Source: an uncultured Clostridia bacterium (GTDB taxonomy: Bacteria > Bacillota > Clostridia > Christensenellales > Borkfalkiaceae). From it: 38,906 nucleotides of DNA. The notes beneath the pieces are model-generated. The model did no database searches, was not told where the DNA came from, and worked only from the letters and a program-made list of their open reading frames with translations. A program made the position numbers and the translations under genes. Shown here in pieces: positions 31,477 to 38,906 of this stretch (its first letter is position 1; each line of letters begins with the position of its first letter). The stretch covers positions 1 through 38,906 of the forward strand of contig CALVHV010000006.1 in the NCBI GenBank assembly GCA_944328845.1, given 5' to 3'.

Positions 31477-34400
31477 TTATTTTTTTTCCTGTTTTTTCTC
31501 TCTTTCATTTTGCGCTTAAAAGTTTCTCTGTCAAAAAGCCAGTAAAACAAGGCTTTTTTGATTCTTGATTTTCCGTCAAGGACCTCCTTGACTGTTTTCC
31601 CCTGTGAGTAGCTTGCTGCAGCAATCTCCTGGGACACACGCTCGTTCTCCGCCGCCCCGCGGGAAGCTGCGATCTCCTGCAGATTTTGGTTCCAACGATA
31701 TACCAAACTGAGACCGTCAAATCCGCTATATACCTGGTCCTCGATATTATGATTAATAAAAACAAATTTATCGAATTCTGTAATATTTGTACAAAAATAC
31801 TCAAACAAGAATCCGGACTCACTGTTCCGCAAAAATAAAATGTCTAAATAGTCGGCAAAAGAATATAAAAAATCTTGCGAAAAGGATAATGCCGCCCGTT
31901 GCATCAAATCAATGGCGAAATCCTGTGAATAATTGCTTTTTGATTTTCCGAATACAGGAAAAATTTGCTCTCCTTTTCTTTCCAAACCAATGCATGACGG
32001 AGAATTTTCTGAAATAAACGTTTCTCGTAATATATCCGTCGCCAACGGACTGTACTCATAATAATTGAACGTTTTAAATTTACCGCTTTCAGCCATCATC
32101 CTTGTCGATTGTCCGTTATCGTGCAAGAAAAATGCATCGATGGGTTTTTCGCACAGCTCAGACAAGGCCTTTTGAATCCTGCCGCTGTAACCGATGTCAA
32201 ACGTGGCACATTTTCCTTTCAGTATACTGCTATAGTAAGCTCTTGCGATCTCCTTAGACTGTTTTGCTTTTTCCTCATCGTAAGAAATGGAATTGAATAT
32301 AGAGATAAAACGGTTAAAATTTTTTTGATTCCCAATCGTCTCCTCTAAAAAAATACCTCGTTTTAAGTATTCCTCGCGAATTTCGTCCGTAAGCGGACGC
32401 GTAACCGGCGCAAAAAGCTGTAAAAATTTTAAATATGTATAATTACGGGAATAAATATTTACAAAATTATCGGCAGAAAACATCCGCTCTTTTGAATCCA
32501 TAACATAAGGAAGGACTGATTTTCTCGTTGCAAAAATGTAGTCGCTTTCTATCAAAGAATTTTTGCTCTTTACGATCTCGTCAAATATTTTCTTGACAAC
32601 ATATCCGTCTCGCGCAATAAAAGCTATCTTTTCATAACCATATTCGACAGCAAGTTCGTATACCCATTTTGCGACCCCGAACAAATAAGTTCCCAATGCA
32701 TAATACCCCATAAAAAACGGATCGCCATTAAACTTAGATTCTCTTTGGAAAGAGTTAAAAGGATTGTCAAAATAGTTGTTGGCTATCACTCCATACATCG
32801 TACGAAGCGGCAACTGCCCGGCAAGCTTTCTGGTATCAAACAAGTCAGACAAATTTTTTTTCATGAAAGAAGTACAATTTCCGTTATAGATATCTCCTAC
32901 ATTGCCAGTAAACACATCGACAGCCTTAGCCAAAAAGGATGCTTTCATCCCGAGCGACCTCGGGACAATGACATCGTTTTTCCAAGTATCCCCAATATGC
33001 AATACTTCAGCCGGAAGGATATCGAAACGACGCCGCAGATCTTCTAATACAATACGGAACAAATTCCCGCTGTATTTTAGTTTTCTGTACTCTGACGAAA
33101 CATACAGGCGATCGTATCCCTTATAACCACACAAGTCCAGAACTTTTTTTATAAAATCCGCACGCATATACATATCGGATACAATAATGATTTGTTTCCC
33201 ATATGCCATTGCGGCCTCGAAAAGCTGTTTCCCTGAATGACGCGGCAACAGCATTTTCAGTTCTACTTCCAGCTCTTTTTCTAGCAAGGCATCTGTAACT
33301 TGAGAAGATAGCCCGTATATTCTTCCCATTGTGGCATAGATTTCCTCAATCGTAACATCTTCGCAGGAACTGTCTTTGGCACGGCTCAGTTCTCGGCATC
33401 TCTGCTCTGCCTCTGTACGCATTTTGATAAAGGCGTTTTCTTCAAAACCGGACAATATCTCTCGCGCCTCATACTGTACAAAATATTTTACATCTTCCGG
33501 AACCCACACCGGCCGTTTAACAAGAGTATCGAAAACATCAAAGCTGACGACCTTGATTTTTTCATCTCGGATTTCAGAAAGAAGCTTTTCAAACCGATCG
33601 TCCCAAGCCGTATTTAAAGAATTTAAATGGAACTCGTATTCGCCACAAGCAGACAACTCTTTCTCTTCAAATCCCTTTAACAACTCGTTTACAACTTCTT
33701 TGTTCTCTGACAAGCCGGCAAGCGTTATACTATTACACCATATTCTGAAATACTTTGCGCGAAACTCCAAATAATCCTCCTCAACTTCAGAATAGATTCC
33801 CCTTTGTTCGAGAATTTTTTTGAAGAATACAAAAACCCTGATAACGTCTTGCATATTCCTGATGATTTTTTCTGCAGAAAGAGTATTGCTTGTAGATGCA
33901 TCCTCGTGCCTGCAATAAAAATAACAATCGTTATCGACCAACTGAACATTTTTTGCATAGGAGTATAAAACACAGGAAAAGGCAATATCCTCCGTCATGA
34001 CCAATCTTCCTGTGATTCCCGAATAAAAAGGAATACATTCATCAAAAAAAGCCTTTCGGTACACTTTATTCCACATTACATGCCAATAGTAAAGGCAGCC
34101 TCTGTTTGCCATAAATGTCTTATAAACTTCATCTCCGCGCAGCTGCTTTAAACCCTTCGGCAGATTACGGCAAATATTTGAGTAATGTTTCCATCCATCT
34201 TCGCTGACTTCCACAATATTCCCCAACACGAAATCCGCTTTTGATTCAACCGCTCGGCAAATGAGTGGACGAAACCAGTCACACGAAACATAATCGTCAC
34301 TGTCAACAAAAGCAATAAACTCTCCTTTGGCAGCAGAAACTCCTGTTAATCTGGCTTGAAAAAGCCCCTTATTTTTCTCATGTATGAGTATTTTTATCCT

Positions 34401-34577
34401 TTCATCCTCTTTTGCCAGCTGTGTTAAAATATTGAGACTATTATCCGGGCTTGCATCGTCAACGCATATAATTTCGATATTGCTATACGATTGTGCAAGT
34501 ATACTCCGGACACAGTTTTCCACATATTTTTCGACGTTGTAGCAAGGAACAATCACTGACAATAACGGTTGGCGCAT
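31473..34577 (-). CDS. Family 2 glycosyltransferase fused to a HAD-like (COG5610-type) region
   Basis: A 1,034-residue protein. Residues 1-230 are a GT-A fold family 2 transferase (LLSVIVPCYNVEKYVENCVR; CVDDASPDNS; metal-binding FVDSDD at 91-95; TEDIAF near 195). From about 340 a HAD-like hydrolase begins (VVSFDVFDTLVKRP, putative nucleophile Asp347; IIIVSDMYMRADFIKK; LHIGDTWKNDVIVPRSLGM). The remaining 400 residues form a second conserved region (YEKIAFIARDGYVVKKIFDE; CATFDIGYSGRIQKALSELC) shared with the next protein upstream. It probably adds and edits sugars or phosphates of a cell-surface polymer. It starts 10 bp after the previous gene's stop and overlaps the next one. Confidence 0.87.
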   Translation of the reverse strand: MRQPLLSVIVPCYNVEKYVENCVRSILAQSYSNIEIICVDDASPDNSLNILTQLAKEDERIKILIHEKNKGLFQARLTGVSAAKGEFIAFVDSDDYVSCDWFRPLICRAVESKADFVLGNIVEVSEDGWKHYSNICRNLPKGLKQLRGDEVYKTFMANRGCLYYWHVMWNKVYRKAFFDECIPFYSGITGRLVMTEDIAFSCVLYSYAKNVQLVDNDCYFYCRHEDASTSNTLSAEKIIRNMQDVIRVFVFFKKILEQRGIYSEVEEDYLEFRAKYFRIWCNSITLAGLSENKEVVNELLKGFEEKELSACGEYEFHLNSLNTAWDDRFEKLLSEIRDEKIKVVSFDVFDTLVKRPVWVPEDVKYFVQYEAREILSGFEENAFIKMRTEAEQRCRELSRAKDSSCEDVTIEEIYATMGRIYGLSSQVTDALLEKELEVELKMLLPRHSGKQLFEAAMAYGKQIIIVSDMYMRADFIKKVLDLCGYKGYDRLYVSSEYRKLKYSGNLFRIVLEDLRRRFDILPAEVLHIGDTWKNDVIVPRSLGMKASFLAKAVDVFTGNVGDIYNGNCTSFMKKNLSDLFDTRKLAGQLPLRTMYGVIANNYFDNPFNSFQRESKFNGDPFFMGYYALGTYLFGVAKWVYELAVEYGYEKIAFIARDGYVVKKIFDEIVKSKNSLIESDYIFATRKSVLPYVMDSKERMFSADNFVNIYSRNYTYLKFLQLFAPVTRPLTDEIREEYLKRGIFLEETIGNQKNFNRFISIFNSISYDEEKAKQSKEIARAYYSSILKGKCATFDIGYSGRIQKALSELCEKPIDAFFLHDNGQSTRMMAESGKFKTFNYYEYSPLATDILRETFISENSPSCIGLERKGEQIFPVFGKSKSNYSQDFAIDLMQRAALSFSQDFLYSFADYLDILFLRNSESGFLFEYFCTNITEFDKFVFINHNIEDQVYSGFDGLSLVYRWNQNLQEIAASRGAAENERVSQEIAAASYSQGKTVKEVLDGKSRIKKALFYWLFDRETFKRKMKERKNRKKNK

Positions 34578-34586
34578 ATTTTTCTC

Positions 34587-36581
34587 CTAATGTTTAGTTT
34601 TATATTTTCTTAAATGATTCCCAACATTGTTTGGTATAAAATTTGCTTCCAAGCTAAATTTTATTTTTTCCAAAACTTTTGCATTATATCGTTTATTCTC
34701 ACAAATCTGATTGATTGGCGCAAACGCTTCCGCCCCGCTTATTCCCCGGATATACGGAACAAGATTCATATTACCATTGAATTCTTCGCAAAAATCATAG
34801 ATTCCCTTATGCATTTCATCAAAATAATACGCCTTCTCCTCTTCCGTCTCTCCAAATACAGGAAATACTTTTCCGTCTGCAAGTTTGTATCCCGTAACAG
34901 TCGGTGTACTGCTGGAATATAAAACTTCCAGCAGGATAATTTTTTTCATATCAGCCATATAATTTACATTATGTCTGTGAGAAAAAGCATAACAATGAAG
35001 CCTTTCGGATTCAATCAGATCTTTCGAAATCTCAGAATTAACTCCTCCCACCATTGCCCCGTATAATTCTGTTGTTTTATTATGTTCGGAAAAATAATCG
35101 GACAGAAGAGAATAAACCGTTCCCCGCCAACCGAGATCGATCACGCAAACCCTCTTGGCGCTTTGAAGTACAGAAGAAATATATAGAGAAAAAGCATTTT
35201 TATCTTCTCTGTACGCTTCCGCCACCGCCACTCGGTTCGATAATAAAAAATCAAATAATATATTTAATGTCCTGCTGTTTAGCTTATCTTCCTCCTGTAA
35301 TCCAAATTGTCTTAGCTTTTCGGTCAACTTACCCAAATCGGCCTGTCTCAATACCTGGCCTACCGTCAAATTATGCCCGTTTCTGAATTTAGAACGAAAC
35401 ATTATATCAAAGTACAGCTCAAAATTTTTTTCATAAGATAATTTAAGAGCTGCAAATCTCGAAATATATAAATATTCGCATCTTATATCACCAAAAAACT
35501 GAGAAAAGACATTATAAAACACCTTACTGTCCCGCGCCGTAAACAAAAGCAGATCATATCCCTTGTCATGCGCCAGCTGATTTAACCATTGACAAAAGCC
35601 ATACGTCAAAATTCCGCCGTAAACATACCCGTGTCTGTAATACTGCGAGCGATCGATTGGAACAACGTTTCTTCTGTTCACCTGTGCAGAATACAAAGAC
35701 ATCACCGTCGACTCTACCCCACATTCTCTGTAATACTGATATATCCAATGAATATTGGGGACTCCAAAATAATTGATCCCGGCTTTGCCGCACATTTTCA
35801 TGTCTGAATAACAATTATCACCAAAATGCACAACTTTCGATTTTGCAAACATATCGCGCAAGATACACCACAAGCCACCGTCCGCTTTAGAACACCCTCT
35901 CTCATTACTCACATAGATTTCGTCTATTGTATAAAAGTCGCATCGGTTCAGCAATTCTCTTATAAATTCGGAGGGAAGATACATATCACTTACGGCAATT
36001 ATGTGCTTACCTTTGATTGCATCATCGTGCATGATCTCTAAAAACAATTGGTTAGCAACGCAAACTTCTCTTTCTGCTTCCAATTCCTCTGTGTATGCCA
36101 AATCCGCATCAATCCCATACAATTCTTCCACCGCCTTGCAGATTTGCAAGAGAGAAACTTCTCCGTTTGCGCACCGTTGCCGCGCGATCTTTTCGGCAAA
36201 TACTCTTTTAGCTCGATAATTGACAACTCCCAATTTATTCCCAACGATTTCAAATACCTCTTTCGGATCGGTCACTTTTCTTAAAAGGAGCGTATCAAAC
36301 ACGTCAAAAGAAATAACTTCAGCCTTTTTTATCTTTGATAATATTCTCTGCTTATCAAAACCCAAATAAAACCTGTCCTCCTCCACAGGTAGACTCTTCT
36401 TTGGATCTCTGCCAAAAATTCTGAATTTAATTACCAACAAAGCAAGATAAAACCACAACAAAAAAAAGCAATGACGATAGATTTTTTGATGACGAAATTT
36501 AGAAAGTGTATAGAAAAAAATAACGTCTCTATTTCCGTTGACGAGAAAATTATAAATCTTAGAAAGCATCTTCTTAATCAT
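34587..36581 (-). CDS. HAD-like hydrolase of the COG5610 type with N-terminal membrane segment
   Basis: A 664-residue protein. Residues about 39-54 are hydrophobic (FFLLWFYLALLVIKF), perhaps a membrane anchor. Residues 88-300 are a HAD-like domain (VISFDVFDTLLLRK with Asp93; IIAVSDMYLPSEFIRELLNR; VVHFGDNCYSDMKMCGKAGI). The position two residues after the putative nucleophile is Phe rather than the usual general-acid Asp, as in dehalogenase-like members. The C-terminal 350 residues resemble the C-terminus of the GT2 fusion downstream (LLLFTARDSKVFYNVFSQFF; VCVIDLGWRGTVYSLL). GGGAACGGACGA precedes the ATG. Probably a phosphate-handling step in surface glycan assembly. Confidence 0.85.
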   Translation of the reverse strand: MIKKMLSKIYNFLVNGNRDVIFFYTLSKFRHQKIYRHCFFLLWFYLALLVIKFRIFGRDPKKSLPVEEDRFYLGFDKQRILSKIKKAEVISFDVFDTLLLRKVTDPKEVFEIVGNKLGVVNYRAKRVFAEKIARQRCANGEVSLLQICKAVEELYGIDADLAYTEELEAEREVCVANQLFLEIMHDDAIKGKHIIAVSDMYLPSEFIRELLNRCDFYTIDEIYVSNERGCSKADGGLWCILRDMFAKSKVVHFGDNCYSDMKMCGKAGINYFGVPNIHWIYQYYRECGVESTVMSLYSAQVNRRNVVPIDRSQYYRHGYVYGGILTYGFCQWLNQLAHDKGYDLLLFTARDSKVFYNVFSQFFGDIRCEYLYISRFAALKLSYEKNFELYFDIMFRSKFRNGHNLTVGQVLRQADLGKLTEKLRQFGLQEEDKLNSRTLNILFDFLLSNRVAVAEAYREDKNAFSLYISSVLQSAKRVCVIDLGWRGTVYSLLSDYFSEHNKTTELYGAMVGGVNSEISKDLIESERLHCYAFSHRHNVNYMADMKKIILLEVLYSSSTPTVTGYKLADGKVFPVFGETEEEKAYYFDEMHKGIYDFCEEFNGNMNLVPYIRGISGAEAFAPINQICENKRYNAKVLEKIKFSLEANFIPNNVGNHLRKYKTKH

Positions 36582-36656
36582 GCATTCGTCCGTTCCCTTT
36601 TCACATATTATCTTTTAAACTTGGCCTTAGAAATTAAAAATTTGTTTTACGATGTC

Positions 36657-37247
36657 TTATCCTCCCGGTTGACTTTGTAACAAATTTTTCTCTTCAATCC
36701 TTTTCACATGATAGTAAAAAGATGACTTTTTAACACCTGTTTTTTGCAGGGCCTGTGCCAAAGTGATCTTTTTGCCGAGGAAATCCGCTACCGTTGCGAT
36801 AAACTCTTCTGTATATTCCAGACGCGGACGGCCGAACCGTACACCTCTCTCCTTTGCCTTGCGGATCCCCTGCGCCTGCAACGACGTTCTCTGACGTTCC
36901 CTTTCCGCCGCAAACTCCAAAAAATTTCGGACAATCCCTCCGACAAACTTTCCTTCTTCCCTTTTCCGCGTATCCAGTTGGGGCATGTCGAGAACAAGAA
37001 TGTCTGCACAGATCTCTTCCGTTATCTGCGTCCATTCCCGCAAGATCTCTTCGTAACTGCTGCCCAACCTGTCGAGCGACTTAATGACAAGAAGGTCTCC
37101 CGGCTGCAACTTTTTCTTCAGTGCGAGGTAGCCGTCCTCCCCGATTTCGTCGGCAATAAGATTTTCCTCTTCGACATATTCCGTCACCATTTCAGTCTGT
37201 CTTTTCAGGCTCTGCCCCTTTTGCGCCCGCACATATCCATACTCCAA
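36657..37247 (-). CDS. Serine recombinase (resolvase/invertase family) lacking the catalytic serine
   Basis: A 196-residue small serine recombinase by architecture: N-terminal catalytic domain (EYGYVRAQKGQSLKRQ; LQPGDLLVIKSLDRLGSSYE), the E-helix (FAAERERQRTSLQAQGIRKA) and a C-terminal helix-turn-helix (ITLAQALQKTGVKKSSFYYH). Active members read YxRVS and DRLGR. Here the serine position (residue 9) is Gln, and the second arginine of DRLGR is Ser63, so strand cleavage is doubtful. The start is probably TTG 37247, where the family alignment begins, with AGGAGG 11 bp upstream. TTG 37271 is possible but lacks a binding site. First gene of the probable glycan operon transcript, with a consensus promoter at 37356-37384. 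Confidence 0.85.
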   Translation of the reverse strand: MEYGYVRAQKGQSLKRQTEMVTEYVEEENLIADEIGEDGYLALKKKLQPGDLLVIKSLDRLGSSYEEILREWTQITEEICADILVLDMPQLDTRKREEGKFVGGIVRNFLEFAAERERQRTSLQAQGIRKAKERGVRFGRPRLEYTEEFIATVADFLGKKITLAQALQKTGVKKSSFYYHVKRIEEKNLLQSQPGG

Positions 37248-37287
37248 ATTTTTTCGCGCCTCCTCGCCCAATCAATGCAATAAAAGT

Positions 37288-37318
37288 ATATGTTTTTTAC
37301 CTTTTTTGTAAAACATAT
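37288..37318. promoter_or_regulatory. Palindrome in the recombinase leader
   Basis: ATATGTTTT (37288-37296) and AAAACATAT (37310-37318), between the promoter and the recombinase start. Possible autoregulatory site or transcript hairpin. Missing from the left repeat. Confidence 0.5.
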
Positions 37319-37355
37319 AAAAAACAAACAAAAATTGACATAATAGCCTATTTTG

Positions 37356-37384
37356 ATTATACCAAACGACAAATTATCTGTCAA
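37356..37384 (-). promoter_or_regulatory. Perfect-consensus promoter of the recombinase / glycan operon
   Basis: Minus strand TTGACA (37379-37384), 17 bp, TATAAT (37356-37361). A self-complementary CAATTGCAATTG-type sequence abuts the -35 box. Confidence 0.88.
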
Positions 37385-37462
37385 TTGCAATTGTCAAAAA
37401 AAGTATACTTTTCTTAAAATAGCAAGCAAAAAATGCGCAAAGCGATCCTCCGGGCGCACAAA

Positions 37463-37498
37463 AAAACGCAGGCAAGGGAAAACCCTTGCCTGCGTTTT
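37463..37498. terminator. Terminator in the right repeat
   Basis: A perfect 14-bp stem AACGCAGGCAAGGG, loop AAAA, CCCTTGCCTGCGTT, with a T-run on the minus strand. It is now without an intact minus-strand gene upstream. Confidence 0.85.
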
Positions 37499-37510
37499 AT
37501 AGAACAGAAC

Positions 37511-37540
37511 TTATTTCTTTCTGGATTTCATAAAATCAAT
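37511..37540 (-). pseudogene. Ten-codon 3' remnant of a third small membrane protein copy
   Basis: Minus strand reads IDFMKSRKK then stop, matching the end of the protein at 27459 (IDFIKSGKK), and is followed by the same 3' flank (AAGTTCTG) and terminator. Confidence 0.65.
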
Positions 37541-37621
37541 TGTATTGATTGAGAAAGAATAGAACGCACATAGCGAAAAAATAGATTAAACAAAAAATTA
37601 AATGAACCGAAACCGAATTGT

Positions 37622-37670
37622 AAACGGCAGAGTATGAAATGTATGGTGTTTTATACTCTGCCGTTTTTTT
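37622..37670 (+). terminator. Hairpin upstream of the Rep gene; terminator or origin-like structure
   Basis: A perfect 14-bp stem AAACGGCAGAGTAT / ATACTCTGCCGTTT with a 17-nt loop and seven T. No rightward gene precedes it inside the island. It lies 47 bp before the Rep start, so a replication origin or attenuation role is possible. Confidence 0.65.
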
Positions 37671-37716
37671 ATTTTCCGCACCATACAGAAATACAAACTT
37701 ACAGGAGGAAAACAAT

Positions 37717-38604
37717 ATGCCCTATAAAGCGGCAAAAATCTCTTTTGACGGCAGTCATTATATCGCTACCCCGAAAGAGAACTTTCCGCAAGGCAGGCGC
37801 AGGAGAAAAGCACGCCCGTTGCCCGATGCGGAACTCGATAAAAAAGAACAATTTGAAACCGCCTACACGGAGAGTAAAAAACTGCCCCGCAAGGAGCGCA
37901 AACCCTTTTTGCTGGACGCACTCAAAGATACCATTCCCGACAAAGCGCAACGCGAAGAATTTATTTCACAACATACCGAGCGGAAGAAAATCAACGCCAT
38001 ACGGCGCAAATCGCGGCTTTCCAAGAAAGTACACTTGCAGGAATGGAACTATTTTTGCACGTTTACCTACGACGACAAAAAGCACACCGAAGAAACTTTC
38101 CGAAAGTCTTTACGGAACACACTTAAACACCTTGTAAACCGTAAAGGTTGGAAACATATCGGGGTTTGGGAGCGTTCGCCCGAAAAACAGCGGTTACACT
38201 TTCACGGGATATTCTATATCCCGCAGGGCGGCATGGTGGGTGAGATGATAGAAACCAAAGATTATAGCACGAAAGTCCGCCGTATGCAGACGGCGCGGCA
38301 GAACACGCATTTTTTAGAGCGGTACGGGCGAAACGATTTTCAGCCGCTCGGTTCGCAGGAAGAAGTACAACAATCTCTCCGATACCTGATGAAATACATA
38401 GAAAAATCGGGCGAAAAACTTGTGTACGGCGGCGATCTGCCCACTTATTTCATATCAGACGTGTTGGACGAAGATATACTCTGCCCCTACGGGGTAGACG
38501 ACAGAAAGGCGATTTTGGCGGACGATTTTACTTGTTGCATTGAGGGGGAACTCATAGGTAAAGTAAGCAGGGAAATCATTGTACAAATGCCCAAAGCAAA
38601 TTAA
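37717..38604 (+). CDS. Rolling-circle replication initiator-like protein (HUH endonuclease)
   Basis: A 295-residue protein whose centre fits the HUH endonuclease plan: motif I-like NYFCTFTYDD (111-120), the metal-binding motif RLHFHGIFYIP with His161 and His163, and a helix with candidate nucleophile tyrosines YLMKYIEKSGEK (Tyr223, Tyr227). Such proteins nick a hairpin origin and start rolling-circle replication of small plasmids, phages and integrated elements. AGGAGG eight bases upstream fixes ATG 37717 rather than the earlier in-frame ATG 37639, which lies inside the hairpin. The basic N-terminal 100 residues are not recognised. Neighbouring recombinase debris suggests an integrated or decayed mobile element. 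Confidence 0.82.
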   Translation: MPYKAAKISFDGSHYIATPKENFPQGRRRRKARPLPDAELDKKEQFETAYTESKKLPRKERKPFLLDALKDTIPDKAQREEFISQHTERKKINAIRRKSRLSKKVHLQEWNYFCTFTYDDKKHTEETFRKSLRNTLKHLVNRKGWKHIGVWERSPEKQRLHFHGIFYIPQGGMVGEMIETKDYSTKVRRMQTARQNTHFLERYGRNDFQPLGSQEEVQQSLRYLMKYIEKSGEKLVYGGDLPTYFISDVLDEDILCPYGVDDRKAILADDFTCCIEGELIGKVSREIIVQMPKAN

Positions 38605-38607
38605 ATC

Positions 38608-38780
38608 ATTCTATTTTGTCTTTCGGCCGGCGCAGCGTAAACGAAAACGCCCTTTCCGTCAAGGGTAAAGTGCATTGCTTGCGCAACCCTTGACGGAAAG
38701 CAAGAATCTAAACAAATAAGGGGCATTATTTTGCGTTTCCGTTTTGGTCGCTCCCGTCGAAAGACAAAAATAAAAGTTAT
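38608..38780. repeat. Long imperfect inverted repeat after the Rep gene
   Basis: Outer arms TATTTTGTCTTTCGGC (about 38611) and GTCGAAAGACAAAAATA (about 38757-38773), intermediate matches around AAACG-AAACGC, and a perfect inner 15-bp pair CTTTCCGTCAAGGGT (38652-38666) / ACCCTTGACGGAAAG (38686-38700). The right arm carries about 24 extra bases. Candidate single- or double-strand origin, attachment site or structured RNA. Confidence 0.72.
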
Positions 38781-38796
38781 AAGGAGTTTATGAACC

Positions 38797-38895
38797 ATGA
38801 AAACAGCAGTTATCTATGCAAGGTATTCCTGCGAATGTCAATCCCCAGTAGATACAGGAAAAAGATTATTAACCGCTATCAAGAAGTATTTATAA
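38797..38895 (+). pseudogene. Truncated large serine recombinase (N-terminal fragment)
   Basis: A 32-codon frame beginning MKTAVIYARYSCECQS, the typical start of large serine recombinases (AVIYARYSS, with the catalytic Ser present), then diverging and stopping at 38893-38895. AAGGAG lies 11 bp upstream. A full gene would exceed 500 codons, so this is a deletion remnant, possibly joined to foreign sequence after residue 16. An overlapping frame from ATG 38790 (36 codons) has better spacing to AAGGAG but no recognisable homology. Confidence 0.7.
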
Positions 38896-38906
38896 ACTAA
38901 ACCATG

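Larger units (their letters stand above)
37207..37545. repeat. Right imperfect direct repeat bounding the island
   Basis: Counterpart of 26738-26975. It includes the recombinase 5' end, its promoter, the terminator stem and a short remnant of the small membrane protein gene. Confidence 0.8.

Noticed and set aside
38601..38798. 65-codon minus-strand frame after the Rep gene
   Set aside because: It lies entirely within the long inverted repeat, and its openness is explained by the repeat sequence.

Overview
The window looks like chromosomal DNA of an anaerobic, Gram-positive (Clostridia-type) gut bacterium, probably uncultured. The signs are a pyruvate:ferredoxin oxidoreductase, L-fucose catabolism, corrinoid-dependent C1 proteins, ECF-type vitamin uptake, lipoproteins with Gram-positive style signals, AGGAGG-type ribosome binding sites, and many near-consensus TTGACA-17-TATAAT promoters. 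About the first 26.7 kb is visibly G+C-rich and densely packed. From about 26.7 to 37.5 kb the DNA becomes markedly A+T-rich and reads as an acquired island. The last 1.3 kb carries genes typical of mobile elements. No tRNA, rRNA or CRISPR array was seen.

Layout, left to right. (1) 2-2896: 3' part of pyruvate:ferredoxin oxidoreductase. (2) 3131-4390: leftward lipoprotein and a small ORF behind a strong promoter. (3) 4550-6718: PcrA/UvrD helicase. (4) 7172-7591: TM2-SHOCT-zinc ribbon membrane protein. (5) 7763-9585: leftward GntR/ABC transporter operon with an operator overlapping its promoter. (6) 9906-13567: leftward fucose operon (mutarotase, isomerase, kinase), with a divergent AraC regulator at 13709-14569. 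(7) 14683-17706: leftward GlpABC-like operon (FAD dehydrogenase with BFD domain, FAD/NAD oxidoreductase, DUF1667 protein). (8) 17978-26700: a long leftward corrinoid locus. A cobalamin riboswitch leads a DUF4430 lipoprotein and an ECF S component. These are followed by a corrinoid protein, a UroD-type methyltransferase fused to a thioredoxin fold, a CobW-type GTPase, a radical SAM enzyme, a RACo-type corrinoid activator, a DUF2284 protein and a PocR-AraC regulator.

(9) 26738-37545: an A+T-rich island bounded by imperfect direct repeats. It holds tandemly duplicated small membrane proteins, another membrane protein, a cell-surface glycan operon and a divergent serine recombinase. The glycan operon encodes an FrhB-pyruvyltransferase fusion, a GT2-HAD fusion and a second HAD protein. 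(10) 37622-38906: an HUH rolling-circle Rep protein, a long imperfect inverted repeat and a truncated large serine recombinase.

The most interesting unit is the corrinoid locus. B12 uptake, corrinoid carrier, putative methyl transfer enzyme, repair and maturation proteins and regulator lie together. Two promoters inside it share an identical 18-bp motif at identical distance from the -10 box. No classical substrate:corrinoid methyltransferase (MttB, MtaB or MtmB type) is visible. The UroD-like protein carries Phe where the zinc-binding His of MtaA/MtbA would be expected, so the chemistry may be unusual. The second notable unit is the island, whose recombinase appears to lack its catalytic serine.
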